From contig JAWHQI010000185.1 in NCBI GenBank assembly GCA_033032865.1, positions 2,728,001 through 2,792,000 on the forward strand: a DNA stretch of 64,000 nt, read 5' to 3'. Made by a program: the position numbers and the translations under genes. Of this stretch, positions 32,979 to 43,441 are shown piece after piece; within the stretch, counting starts at the first letter, position 1, and every line of letters begins with the position of its first letter. This DNA is from Dactylorhiza incarnata (Eukaryota; Streptophyta; Magnoliopsida; Asparagales; Orchidaceae). The notes beneath the pieces are model-generated. The model had not been told where the DNA came from and did not search any database. It saw nothing but the letters and a program-made list of their open reading frames with translations.

Positions 32979-32994
32979 CCAAATAGGGGGAGAT
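32979..32994 (+). other. polypurine tract of element B
   Basis: AAATAGGGGGAGAT ends where the 3' LTR starts at 32995. Confidence 0.8.
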
Positions 32995-34484
32995 TGTTGG
33001 AACAACCCAATTACTGATTTGGGCTAGGATCACTATATGTTGACCTAGGATCAAGCTGACCCACTGTATATTTTAAGGGTCAAGTCTTTAGGCTGATAGA
33101 TTAGCTAGAACTTAAGGAAAAATCTAAGTTCCCAGCGTTCGACAAATGGCTATCGGCGCTCGATAGATGGATGCCAGCGCTCGACGAATTCTTGCCAGTT
33201 CTCGACAGTTTTCTAGCCAGCGCTCGACAGTTCTCCAGCCAGCGCTCGACAGATCTCCAGCCAGCATTCGACATTCTGTGAGCAGCGCTCGACGAATTCC
33301 AGCCAGCGCTCGACAAATTTCTTATTGAAGCTCAGATCGACAAATATTGATTCCAGAATCAATTAATACTTTTATATCAGTTATTTGTCTGTTCTCTGAA
33401 CACAGATCGACGACTTTAACGGATCTATTCAAATATATTTGGACGTATTCAAAGATAGATAAGTAAGGATATTATATTCCTTTCTTTCCTTTTTCCAAGA
33501 CAGAAATAGCCGTTGACAATTAATGCAAAGGAATATTACACGGCTAAGGAATTAAAGGACCTGCAAAAGTCGTTTGGTTTTTGTTGTTATTCCAAGAAAG
33601 ATTTAAAGACTGATTATTCTATTCCAAAAATAGAATATATCAAATAAAGACTTTATTGTCTCAGCTCTCGACAGAATTCAAATCATTCTTACAGAATACA
33701 GAGAGAGAAGAACAAGAATAAAAAAAAGAACACTCAGCAAAACATTCTCAGTCTTCTTCTTCTTCAAGCAACAATCACAACTTCTCTGAGAACATCTACT
33801 TCAAAGATCCATCTCTCAGATAACTGCTGCAAGTTCAAGTCTTCTAAAAGAGCAACAAAGAATCTGAAGAACCATTTTTTTTCCAGATCAATCTGCTACA
33901 GAAGATTTCTGTTTTCAAGAGAAAGCTTCTCTAACATCTGTCAAATACTTCAATCAGACAGGGGGAGCTTTACAACAAATCCACTAGAGTCTTCTCTCAG
34001 CATCTTGACAGAGAAGAACACTACAAACTCTTTCCCACCTCTCTTGTACAGGGTTAATACTCCCCTCAAAAGTGTAACTCCTTGGTGGAAAGACACCCGA
34101 TCAAAAAATCTAGTTGGTTTTGAGCACCTGATCAAAAGCTCTATGGTGTGTGGACACCTGATCAAAATCACCTTGGTGTTAGGGCACCTGATCAACTCTC
34201 CTAATGGATTCCTACCAAGGGTGGTAGAAGAGTGGACTACCCAGATTTATTGGGGAACCACTATATTTCCTTGTGTCCTCTGTGTTTCTTTATTTTCTCT
34301 GTGTTGTGCTGTGTGCTTTTATTTATTCAGTTTTTTTGTTTATATATTTATCTCACACTGCTTACACATATATATAACACTATTTTAATTCCGCTATAAA
34401 AACTAAGGAAAACCTTTTAATACTCTATTCACCCCCCCCCCCCCCCCCCCTCTAGAGTAACTTAAGATCTAACCTCCACTTTCA
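32995..34484 (+). repeat. 3' LTR of element B
   Basis: 1490 bp, TGTTGGAACA...CACTTTCA, partner of 8415-9927. Carries the GCGCTCGACA array (33128-33320), the CACCTGATCAA repeats and a C run of about 20 (34433-34450). TSD AGCTA follows at 34485-34489. Confidence 0.93.
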
Positions 34485-34489
34485 AGCTA

Positions 34490-34812
34490 GTTGTGTGGTC
34501 TGTGGGTGTAATCTGACAGGTGCGGCTTATGCTCTGTTCGCGCGGTCTCATTGTTAACCGTGCGACTTGCTTGTTCGAGCGGTCTGGCGGTCTCTTCCTG
34601 GGCAGTTCGCTGGCGACTTGTTTTTGTGTCTTGTGCTTCTCTCCTCTGTGATTCTTATGAATCATGTCTTGTCATGTATGTCTCGAGCTGTATAGAGATA
34701 GTAAATGACAAGAGCATTATTCTGTCTTCCCATTTTCATTGATTGTCATTCTTGTGGATTGTTTGAAGTGTTCTGCATTTTTACTTCACTCCGTACCTCT
34801 AAAATTTTAATA
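34490..34812 (+). repeat. 3' LTR of Copia A, right part
   Basis: Continues the LTR cut at 8414 and matches 3165-3491 of the 5' LTR. Ends AATA (for ACA) before TSD AGGAT. Keeps the GCGGTCT motif (for example 34541 and 34582). Confidence 0.9.
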
Positions 34813-36288
34813 AGGATGGAACCACCCATTTCGCGAGCAAGCACGTCACTGTCTGCGAGATAGTGAACAAAAGCCACTATTCGCACCAGAAGTTTGTCCT
34901 CGTCAAAGGACCCTTCAACAACAAACCTTTCTCCTCCCTCCAGCGAGACGAGGTGACCTACCGCCCCCCTGCTTCGCTCGGTGGTGACGATGTGAAGCTC
35001 TTCTAGTATATGGATGGGAAGAACTTCGAGGTCGCCTACCTCCAACAGAGGGTGCAATCGATGCTCCCGGTCCCACAAGGAGAAGGTTCAACTCTCTCTC
35101 GCAAAACACCCCATACTTTTCCTTATTCTGATTACTAACTATGTTATTGCCTTTGCAGGAGAGCGGGATCTTCCCCTCCTCCACCCCCCCCCCCCCCCCC
35201 CCCCCCCGCAAGCGAGGAGAACAACCCTCTCCTCCAGCTATCTCGCCACCGCGGCCGTCGAGGCGTGCTGAGACCCTCTCAGCTCGACTTCTGGTAAGAA
35301 GTGGCTGCCGCCTGCGAGCCAGCTCACCGCGAAAGGCCCAACAAAGAAAAGGACCAAAGAGGCCCCCGCCACAACTAGGGGGAAAGATGTGGTGGAGCTG
35401 AGTGAGACGGAGACCGTACTCCCTCCATTCGCGAGTCAGAAGGCTGCCAAGTGTGGCAGCGAGGTTAGGGATGTCTTGGGCGAGCCCCTTCCTGCTAGCC
35501 ATAAGAACTTTGGTCTCGGCGCAGGTTGGCGAGATGCTGCTGGTGTGGGATCCTAACCACAACAGGATCTCATACTCTTTGCTCCTCCCCACCTGGGTTG
35601 AGAGCGACCAGGTGGGGGCGATGCATTCGCCCTCGCCTTTGGGATGTATGGTCGTGAGCCTGCACCCTAAGGTCCAGGGTGCTCGTCTACGAGGTCATGC
35701 GGGCCCAGTTATGGGCTATAGAGCTCACGTACATGGTGGGCCGGCGGTACCTGACTTCATATAGGAACTCTTAGGAGCTCAAGCACGAACTCCAGGAGGC
35801 CGCAGATGAGGTCGCGCGCCTCAAGGGAAAAGAGGCCCTATCGGAGGGTCTCCTCGCCAGCCTTTAAGGCGGAATGGTAAGTGGTTCATACGACCTTTCT
35901 ACCTCGCTTGTCATATTTCACCTTATATGACTTAAACCTTTATTTTACAGGATGCTGAGACAGCGAGCCAGCTCCTCGCGCGAATTGCCGAACTAGAGAT
36001 GGAGAACGGGCTCCTGAAAGCTCAAGTCCACGAGCTGACCAGGGCTTTGCTCCCACCGCCACCTCTACGAGTTGGGTCTCGCAACTGAACGAGGGACAAG
36101 GAGGAGGCGACCAGCAAGAACTCGATGGGTGTCGCCAACCTCGTCTTCGATACCCTCAAGGGGGCGAGCCTGCTTTCTCGGATGCAATGGAGCTTAGCGC
36201 CGAGGACGTCACCCCAGACTTGTTTGCGCTGATTCAAGAGCCCAAAGATCGCAGGAGCGAGGAGGAGCTGTCCTACGACCGGCCTTGA
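34813..36288 (+). pseudogene. PF04195-like gene, 3' part with intron and coiled-coil end
   Basis: Continues from 2382: DGTTHFASKHVTVCEIVNK then FVLVKGPF, ending the domain. A C run of 24 lies at 35184-35207. Further on the frame reads VYEVMRAQLWAIELTYMV with TAG (35772-35774) and TAA (35865-35867) at likely Gln codons. Intron 35877-35950 is canonical (GTAAGT...TTTTACAG) and phase-neutral. The next exon encodes a coiled coil (ARIAELEMENGLLKAQVHEL) and, after a TGA at 36086 and a shift, an acidic end (SAEDVTPDLFALIQEP) with TGA at 36286-36288. Transposon-associated and dead. Confidence 0.55.
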
Positions 36289-36433
36289 ATTTTTTGTTTT
36301 TCCATGTATATATTCATTTTGACTAGAGAGTTCGTCGTTACATGTAATGATTACCTTTCAAGAAATTAAACAAGAAATATTTTCTATCTTTAAATTGTCA
36401 TTTTGTCTTACTCACGCCAATAAATTTAACCAT

Positions 36434-36533
36434 GCTCGCACCGATATATTTTGTCACGCTCGCAAAAATATATTTCCGTGCTCGCGCCCATATGCTTAGC
36501 CACGCTCGCACCCGTGAGCTGAGCCCTGCTCGC
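36434..36533 (+). repeat. 24-bp GCTCGC array
   Basis: GCTCGC starts at 36434, 36458, 36480, 36504 and 36528 (spacing 24, 22, 24, 24). More copies follow to 36735. A perfect 18-bp palindrome GCGAGCCCTAGGGCTCGC lies at 36995-37012. No gene is seen in 36289-36866. Confidence 0.75.
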
Positions 36534-36866
36534 GTTCATACATTTTTCCTTTGCAATGATTATATGGTTCACCGTTTCATTGAACTTCTTTCTTTTTGTC
36601 TCGCTACAATACCCCACGCACACCCAATAAGGCATTCGCGTAGCTTGTCTCGCTTATATGCTTTGTTAGATGAACTTCCTGCTCGCTTTCGCACCTGGGC
36701 AAAGCGCGGCTCGCTCCGCAGCTCTGGCTCGCCCAGTATGAGTCCTCACGAGCAGGGTCGACATTGCCTCATCTCGCTCACTACAACCTCCATGCGCGAC
36801 CGGATGCTACTCATTTGATTACCATGCCGGAGGTCCCCCCTGACTCGCATATTTAGGTGTTGCTTA

Positions 36867-37439
36867 GTGACTCTCCGAGCGTTCAGCGAGCTAGGAATCG
36901 CCTCGAAATATTTTGTTGCCACCGTTTTCAACCGCCTCGCTATAACCACTGGACTTGGTGTTTTCCGTTCGATATTGCTTTTTATTTTGTGCAAGCGAGC
37001 CCTAGGGCTCGCCCAGTCTAGGCCTCGCATTGAGAGATTTTGCGAGCCAGGACTATCAGCATTAATCGTCTCCTTGCCAGCCTCTCCACGAGATCGACCT
37101 GATCCACCGGCTAGTGAGAGCCTGGCAGCGGGATCGTCTGGGGCATTCCAGCATAAGACACTTGATACCTTGCCAGCCTCTCCGCGAGATCAACCTGACC
37201 CACCGGCTAGTGAGTGCCCGACATCGAAATCATCTGGGGCATTCCAGCATAAAACATTTGCTAGTTTACCAGCCCCTCTGCGAGATCAACCTGACCCACC
37301 GACTAGTGGGAGCCTGGTAGTGGGATCGTCCGGGCCATTCCAGCATAAAACACTTGCTACTTTGTCAGCCTCACCACGAGATCAACCTGACCCACTAGCT
37401 AGTGGGAGCCCGGCAACGAGATCGTCTGGGGCATTCTAG
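36867..37439 (+). other. ORF with four 96-bp (32-residue) tandem repeats
   Basis: Repeat starts (TTGCCAG or variants) are at 37074, 37170, 37266 and 37362, exactly 96 bp apart. Since 96 is divisible by three, the ORF stays open and encodes four 32-residue units of the form PRDQPDPPASxS...SSGAFQHKT. The units diverge by substitutions only. The ORF ends at 37439, just before element H inserted at 37454. I recognise no product; the repeat could be a minisatellite in non-coding DNA of the PF04195-type element with an ORF by chance. Confidence 0.5.
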
Positions 37440-37453
37440 CAAAAAACATTTGA

Positions 37454-38533
37454 TGTTGGATATGTGTGTCATATCCGTTTGTTTGAGAATAACAAATCCC
37501 ATATTGTATTTGATCTTTCTTGTCGTGTGTTTATAGTATTCAGGAACTATAGGTGCAATACTCCGCAGGTAGAAAGTAGCTGAAATCAACTTTCTGAAAG
37601 ATATACTACCGCCAGCGTTAGTCGTACCGCTTTGCACTAGCGCTATCGCCAGCCATACTGTTACCGCATGGCACTAGCTCAAGTTCGTGCGCACAATGCC
37701 ACGCCTCGATGGTTTCATAACTGCTCCACACGAACGCTACCGCAGGCGCTAGGAGCTACCGCAGGCGCTATCTCCATGTTCTATAAATTGAAGGCTTCTC
37801 TCTCATTTTCAGTAGAGCTTCCAGAGAGATTACTTGTGCCAAAATTCAAGAGCTACTACTCTGCCGAAAGTTCATCTCCCACTACAAGCCAAAGAAGATT
37901 TCTGGAGAAGGAAGCGGCCACGCTGCATGCCTAGAACGATTGCTTCAACCTCGATTATGCTACAGCGATCCTTCATCCTCATCTTCATAAATCTCATAAA
38001 GGGAGTTCTTGTTAGTACATTATTTCATTATTGTGAATTTTTGTAGTAAAATTGCCTTGTGTTGGCGACTAGGTCCTTGCGCGACTTAAGGGGATATTCG
38101 TCGTGTGAGTTGGCGACTAGGTCTAGGAGATTAGATATAGGGGGTGATCGAGGCCATATCCGGGGTTAGGATTGGCTAGAGCGGCTTGAGACCATATCCT
38201 GGGAAGGATAGGCTAAACCAACCAATTTGTGGGGATATAAGTCGGTATAGAAAAGGAAAAGATATTTACTCTTGTACGCCTCCGATTTCTAGCGATATTG
38301 AAATCAAATTTGTGTAAACACATTTTATATAATACAATCTTGTCTCTATTTGTGTTTACTTGATTTCTTTCATTTGGTTTAAATTTTATTATTGCAAATT
38401 ACTTTTTGATAATTTATTATTTTGCTCTCATTTATTCCTAAACAATTTAGTAATTTCCTTAAAATTATAAACAGAATTTTTATTCTCTTATTCACCCCCC
38501 CCCCCACCTCTTATGGCGCCTATCGATCCAACA
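37454..38533 (+). repeat. 5' LTR of element H, with promoter
   Basis: 1080 bp, TGTTGGATATG...CCAACA. Motif cluster at 37608-37770 of ACCGCCAGCG, GCACTAGCGC and GCAGGCGCTA, followed at once by TATAAAT at 37782-37788. Compared with the 3' LTR (45302 on), several GCGCTAGCGC sites have decayed. Later there is a C run (38496-38505). Confidence 0.88.
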
Positions 38534-38535
38534 AG

Positions 38536-38547
38536 TGGTATCAGAGG
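38536..38547 (+). other. primer-binding site of element H
   Basis: TGGTATCAGAGG, two bases after the LTR, complement of initiator tRNA-Met. Confidence 0.9.
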
Positions 38548-38581
38548 TAGGTTATTCCAAACGGTTTAAAAACTAGGAATA

Positions 38582-40403
38582 ATGGCGTCTTATGATCTCA
38601 CTTTTTCCGAGGGACATGGAATTAGTAGACCTCCACTATTTACTGGGTCAGATTATAATTATTGGAAAAATAGGATAAGATGTTTTCTTATGACCCTAGA
38701 TATTAAGGTTTGGAATATGGTAGAAGAGGAATACTCTCCTCCCACAATTGTAGTTGGAGAAGTAACATTAGAAAAACCTAAGGATAAGTGGGATGATAGG
38801 GATAAACTTAAATGCAAAAATAACGCCAAGGCCATGAATGCTTTATTTTGTTCATTAGATAGAAATAAATTTAATAGAATTTGTGCTTGTACTACTGCAT
38901 ATGATATTTGGAATCAGTTGAAAATTACTCATGAAGGTAAATCGCGAGTTAGAGATTCAAATTTTTTCCAACTTGAGTCGGAATATGAAAAGTTTCGGAT
39001 GGTTGAAAGTGAAGATATTGATGCCATGTACACGCGCTTCACAAAGATCGTTAATGCCTCCAAAGCTCTTGGAAAGACCTTAAACAACGGAGACTTGGTC
39101 CGAAAGATTCTTCGATCCCTTCCTCCAAAATTAAATCTGAAGGTAACGTCTATCTCGGAGTCGCACAATCTAAGAATGCTCCAAGTTGAGAGCCTCATTG
39201 GGAATCTCAAAACCCATTAGGTAGAACTCAAGATCTAACGCGATGAATACAACAAGGAGCCAAAGAAGAAGGCATTGGCACTAAAATCAAAGAAGGAGTG
39301 CCAAGAGGATGAGGATGAAGATGAAGAAATCCTTTTGGTAAAGAACTTCCAAAAATTCATGAGAAATCCGGAAAGGAGAAACATCTTCCGGAAATATTTT
39401 CAAAAGGAAGGAAGATGGAAATGGTCATCTTCAAAGAAGGAAAAGGAGAGCGATGATGAAGAAGAAAGACCTCCACAAGAGTGCTATCACTGCAGGAAGA
39501 CTGGGCATATTCGGAGCCTGTGCCCAAAGTTTTTGAAGGAGAAAAAGGAAAAGCAACACAAAGGGAAGGAAAAGAGGAAGGTGCTAAAAGCTAGAACATG
39601 CATGGGATGACTCCTCCTCTGAAGGATCAAGCGGGTCTTCATCAAGCGAAGATGATGAAGCAAACATGTGCCTCATGGGACAAGGAAACAACAACGACGA
39701 CACCAGTGTTCATAGCGACACTGAGGTAACTCCTCCTACTTATGATGAACTCTTTAATGAATTTCTAGGAACTTGCAAAGCTTTTGAGAAAAATATGAAA
39801 GATAATTTTTTATTGAATCGTGAAAATGAATCTCAAATTAAAGAAATTCAAAAGCTTTCCAAAAAATTAATTATTTTAGAAAGAAAATTAGAAGCCTCTC
39901 TTTTGCAAATCAAAAACAATAAAAAAAGGTTTTGAAAATAGGTGTGTTATGCTTGTGAAAGAAAACTCTTGACTTAAAGCACAAGTTCATGATCTCACCA
40001 TGGCCATTAAAATTTTTGGAATGGGCCAAAAATCTCAAGATATGATTTTGGGAAACTAGTGCTATGGTTCTGGAAATTTGGGCTCGAAAATCGAGGTGAG
40101 GGCTACCGCCCGGCGCTAGCCACTAACGCCGTCTCTAGCACCTCATACAAAAATCTAGAATTTTCTTTTGCAAAATCTTTTTCTTCTGTAAATCCAATTT
40201 CTTCCAGCAATTAAAAATTGCAGAAAAGGGTCTCAACCCCCTTTATTTTGTGTGCAAACTGCTATAGGTTAGCTCACACATCTAGTTCTTGCAGGAAAGT
40301 AAAACAAAATACTTTAAAGCAAATTTGGGTACCTAAGACTTCCACTTATTCTATGGGTGGTACCACTTGGGTATCCGGATCTTTATTCTCATCTTCTTTC
40401 TAG
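38582..40403 (+). pseudogene. gag of element H (broken)
   Basis: ATG at 38582. UBN2-type gag with NYWKNRIRCFLMTLDIKVW and AYDIWNQLKITHEG. TAG at 39218-39220 and TAA at 39236-39238 interrupt it. CCHC knuckle CYHCRKTGHIRSLC lies at about 39481-39522. A frameshift near 39600 leads to an acidic WDDSSSEGS stretch and a coiled coil to 39935. 40085-40140 has GCTACCGCCCGGCGCTAGCC, resembling the LTR motif. The last piece (CANCYRLAHTSSSC, IWVPKT) ends with TAG at 40401-40403, in frame with the protease. Confidence 0.8.
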
Positions 40404-40433
40404 ATATGCAGGAAGGCTAAGGACAATGAAGAC

Positions 40434-42014
40434 GCGTGGTACTTGGATTCTGGATTCTCCAAGCACATGACGGGCAGTAAAGCAAATTTCCTTAGCGTAG
40501 AAAAGAAGAAGGTAGGGATAGTGACGTTTGGCGATAACGAAATAGGAAGGATCATGGGAATTGGCATAGTTGGTAACGAATCCTTTACAATATCTAATGT
40601 TCTTTATGTGAAAGGGCTAAAACACAATCTTATTTCTATTAGTCAGTTATGCGATAAAGGATTAGTTGTTTTATATGAATCTTCCACTAATCTATGCAAA
40701 ATATCTAATTCTTCTACAAAAAATATTTTACTAACTGCACCAAGAATACATAATATTTATATAGTTTCTTTTCATGATCTTTCTAAATCATCTATAAAAT
40801 GTTTTATCACTAAAAATGATGAATTAGAACTTTGGTATAGACGGCTAGGACATGCTAGTACAAAGCTTATTGTAAAACTTGCCAAATGTGATTTTATTAG
40901 AGGATTGCCTAGGTTAAATGGAACTTTACCTTCACTTTGTTCACCATGTCAAAAAGGTAAATTTACTAGATCCTCTTTCAAAAGTAAGAATTTTATTTCT
41001 ACTACAAGACCCTTGCAATTAATTCATATGGATCTTTTTGGTCCTGTTAGCTCTGCAAGTCTTGGTTGTAGATTATATACATATGTTTTAATATATGATT
41101 TTTCAAGATATTGTTGGACATTATTTCTCTCATACAAATCCGATGTGTTTTGTGAATTTGCAAAATTATGTTCTCGTATTCAAAATAAAAGTGATTTAAA
41201 ATTTAAATGCATTCGCTCGGATCACAGAGGAGAATTTGAAAATGAAAAGTTTACATTTTTTTGTGATATGTTAGGCATTAAACATGAGTTCTCCACACCA
41301 CACACACCACAACAAAATGGTGTTGTAGAAAGAAAGAATATGACACTTCAAGAACTAGCACACACTATGCTATGTGAATATAAACTGCCTAAGTCTTTTT
41401 GGGTCGAAGCCATAAATACATCATGTTATGTTATGAATAGAATCATGCTTCGCCAACCTCTTAATCACACACCTTATGAACTTTATTTTCAAAAGAAGCC
41501 TAACGTATCCTACTTGAAAGTTGTTGGTTGTAAATGTTTTATTTTGAATACTAAAGATAGCTTGGAAGAGTTTGATGAAAAATGCGATGAAGGAATTTTT
41601 CTTGGATACTCTTCAACTAGTAAAGCTTATATGATTTTTAATAAAAGAACTAGTAAAGTTGAAGAGTCGATTAATGTGAAATTTGATGATCTTGTTCCTT
41701 GTGTAGAAAGACTTTTCGCAGGCAAAGAAGATGATCTCTTACCACCTTTGGAGCATGGTGACGAGGAACCTTCCAAAGAAGAGGAACAGGAGGCCAAGGA
41801 AGATGATTATGTACATCCAAGCACCTTGAAATTTACAAAGGATCATCCACAGGAACTAATAATTAGTGAACCATCAATTGGGGTAAGAACTCACTCTTCT
41901 CTTCATGAATCTTATTCAAATATTTGTTTTGTTTCTGAAATAGAACCAAAAACTGTTTCTACCGCTTTAAATGATGAATTTTGGTTTTTAGCTGTGAATG
42001 AAGAGTTAGAATAA
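40434..42014 (+). pseudogene. protease and integrase of element H (long open frame)
   Basis: Open for about 520 codons. Protease WYLDSGFSKHMTG (usual Cys is Phe). GAG-pre-integrase LWYRRLGHAST; zinc cysteines CSPCQKGK; integrase MDLFGP, IRSDHRGEFEN, QQNGVVERKNMT give D, D, E; C-part VVGCKCFI and KCDEGIFLGYSS. Ends with TAA after EELE at 42012-42014. This is the best-preserved pol segment in the window. Confidence 0.88.
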
Positions 42015-43441
42015 TTTGAGCGACATAATGTTTAGTAGAAAGACCATCTAATCACCCGATTGTAGGTGTAAAATGGCTTTATAAAAATAAATTAGATGGT
42101 GAGTCTAGAATCATTAGAAATAAGGCACGCTTAGTAGCACAAGGATATTCTCAAATCGAGGGGATAGATTTTGATGAAAATTTTGCACCTGTTGCTAGAT
42201 TGAAATCTATACGAATTTTTCTAGCATTTGCAAGCTTTAAAAGAATAAAATTATTTCAAATGGATGTAAAAAGTGCTTTTCTAATCGGGTTTATAAAAGA
42301 AGAAGTTTATGTTGAACAACCCCCCAGTTTTATTAGTGAAAAGTTTCCCAATCATGTTTATAAACTAGAAAAAGCGCTTAATGGATTAAATCAATTGCCC
42401 AGTGCATGGTATGAAAGACTTACATCTTTTTTATTAAAGCACAGTTATATTATGGGTAGTGCCGATAATACTATCTTCATTAAGCACAATAATGATGATT
42501 TGATTATTTTGCAAATATATGTTGATGATATAATATTTGGATCTACTAATGAAGAGTTGTGTAATGAAGTTATTTTAGTGATGAAAAATGAATTTGAAAT
42601 GAGTTTAGTAGGAGAACTTTCTTATTTTCATGGTTTTCAAATATCACAAAGAAATGATGGTATTTTTATATGTCAAACTAAATATGCCTTTGATATGCTT
42701 AAACGCTTTGGATTTGAAAACCTTAAACAAGCTTCTACTCCATTGAGTGCATCACTAAAATTAGGATAAGATGAATCGGGAATTTCAATTGATCAAACTT
42801 TATATCGAGGTATGATAGGATCTCTACTCTATCTAACTGCAACTAGACCCAATATTATGTTTGTCGTATGTTTATGTGCTCGATTTCATGACAATCAAAT
42901 AGAATCTCACTTAAAAGGGGTAAAATGGATTTTTAGATATCTAATTGGGTCAACTAGATTAGGATTATGGTACCCGCATAATAATACATTTACACTTCAC
43001 GACTATTCTGATTCGTACTACGCTGGTTGCTCACTTGATAGAAAAAGCACTAGCGGTACTTGCCATTTTCTAGGACCTTCATTAGTTACATGGTCTAGTA
43101 GGAAGCAAAATTCGGTTGCACTCTCCACCACGGAGGCCGAATACATTGCATTAGGGAGTTGTTGTGCACAAGCACTATGGATGAGCCAAAATCTAGAGGA
43201 CTTTGGTTTTCATCTAAAACATATTGAATTAAAATGTGACAACAAAAGTGTCATTGATCTTACAAATAATCCGGTACATAATTCTAGATCAAAACATATA
43301 GATGTAAGTCATCATTTCATAAGGGATCACAAAAAGGAAAATGTTAGAATAAGTTTCATTGGCACGGAGTCTCAACTTGCTGATATATTCACTAAACCTC
43401 TTCCCGATGCAAGGTTTCAAATTTTAAGGTTGGAATTATGA
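42015..43441 (+). pseudogene. reverse transcriptase and RNase H of element H (broken)
   Basis: Frame changes just after 42014. RT motifs: GVKWLYKNKLDG, NKARLVAQGYSQ, FQMDVKSAFLIGFIKEEV, active site YVDD at 42518-42529. LNGLNQLPSAW replaces LYGLKQAPRAW. TAA at 42767-42769 interrupts. RNase H: SYYAGCSLDRKSTSG, STTEAEYIALGSCC, KHIDVSHHFIRDH and ADIFTKPLPDARF, ending TGA at 43439-43441. Confidence 0.88.

Larger units (their letters stand above)
8415..34484 (+). mobile_element. Copia (Sirevirus-like) element B, split by C/D
   Basis: Complete element: 5' LTR 8415-9927, PBS 9930, gag 10041, pol 12105-14874 and 29219-29709, a third ORF 30000-32799, PPT 32979-32994, and 3' LTR 32995-34484. TSD AGCTA flanks it. 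The large third ORF after pol and the repeated inverted motifs in the LTR fit the Sirevirus (SIRE/Maximus) lineage; that lineage call is inference. Element F (55743-64000) is a second copy of this family. All ORFs carry stops. Confidence 0.92.
2383..34812 (+). mobile_element. Copia LTR retrotransposon A, split by nested B/C/D
   Basis: A complete Ty1/Copia element in plus orientation: 5' LTR 2383-3491, gag-pol remnant 3579-7640, 3' LTR 7649-8414 continuing at 34490-34812. The 5-bp target duplication AGGAT flanks it exactly (2378-2382 and 34813-34817). The LTRs begin TG (mutated to TA on the left) and end CA (mutated to TA on the right). Domain order gag, PR, IN, RT, RNase H is Copia. All coding parts contain many stops. 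Removing B from 8415-34489 restores a continuous LTR. It is the oldest insertion of the left nest. Confidence 0.93.
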
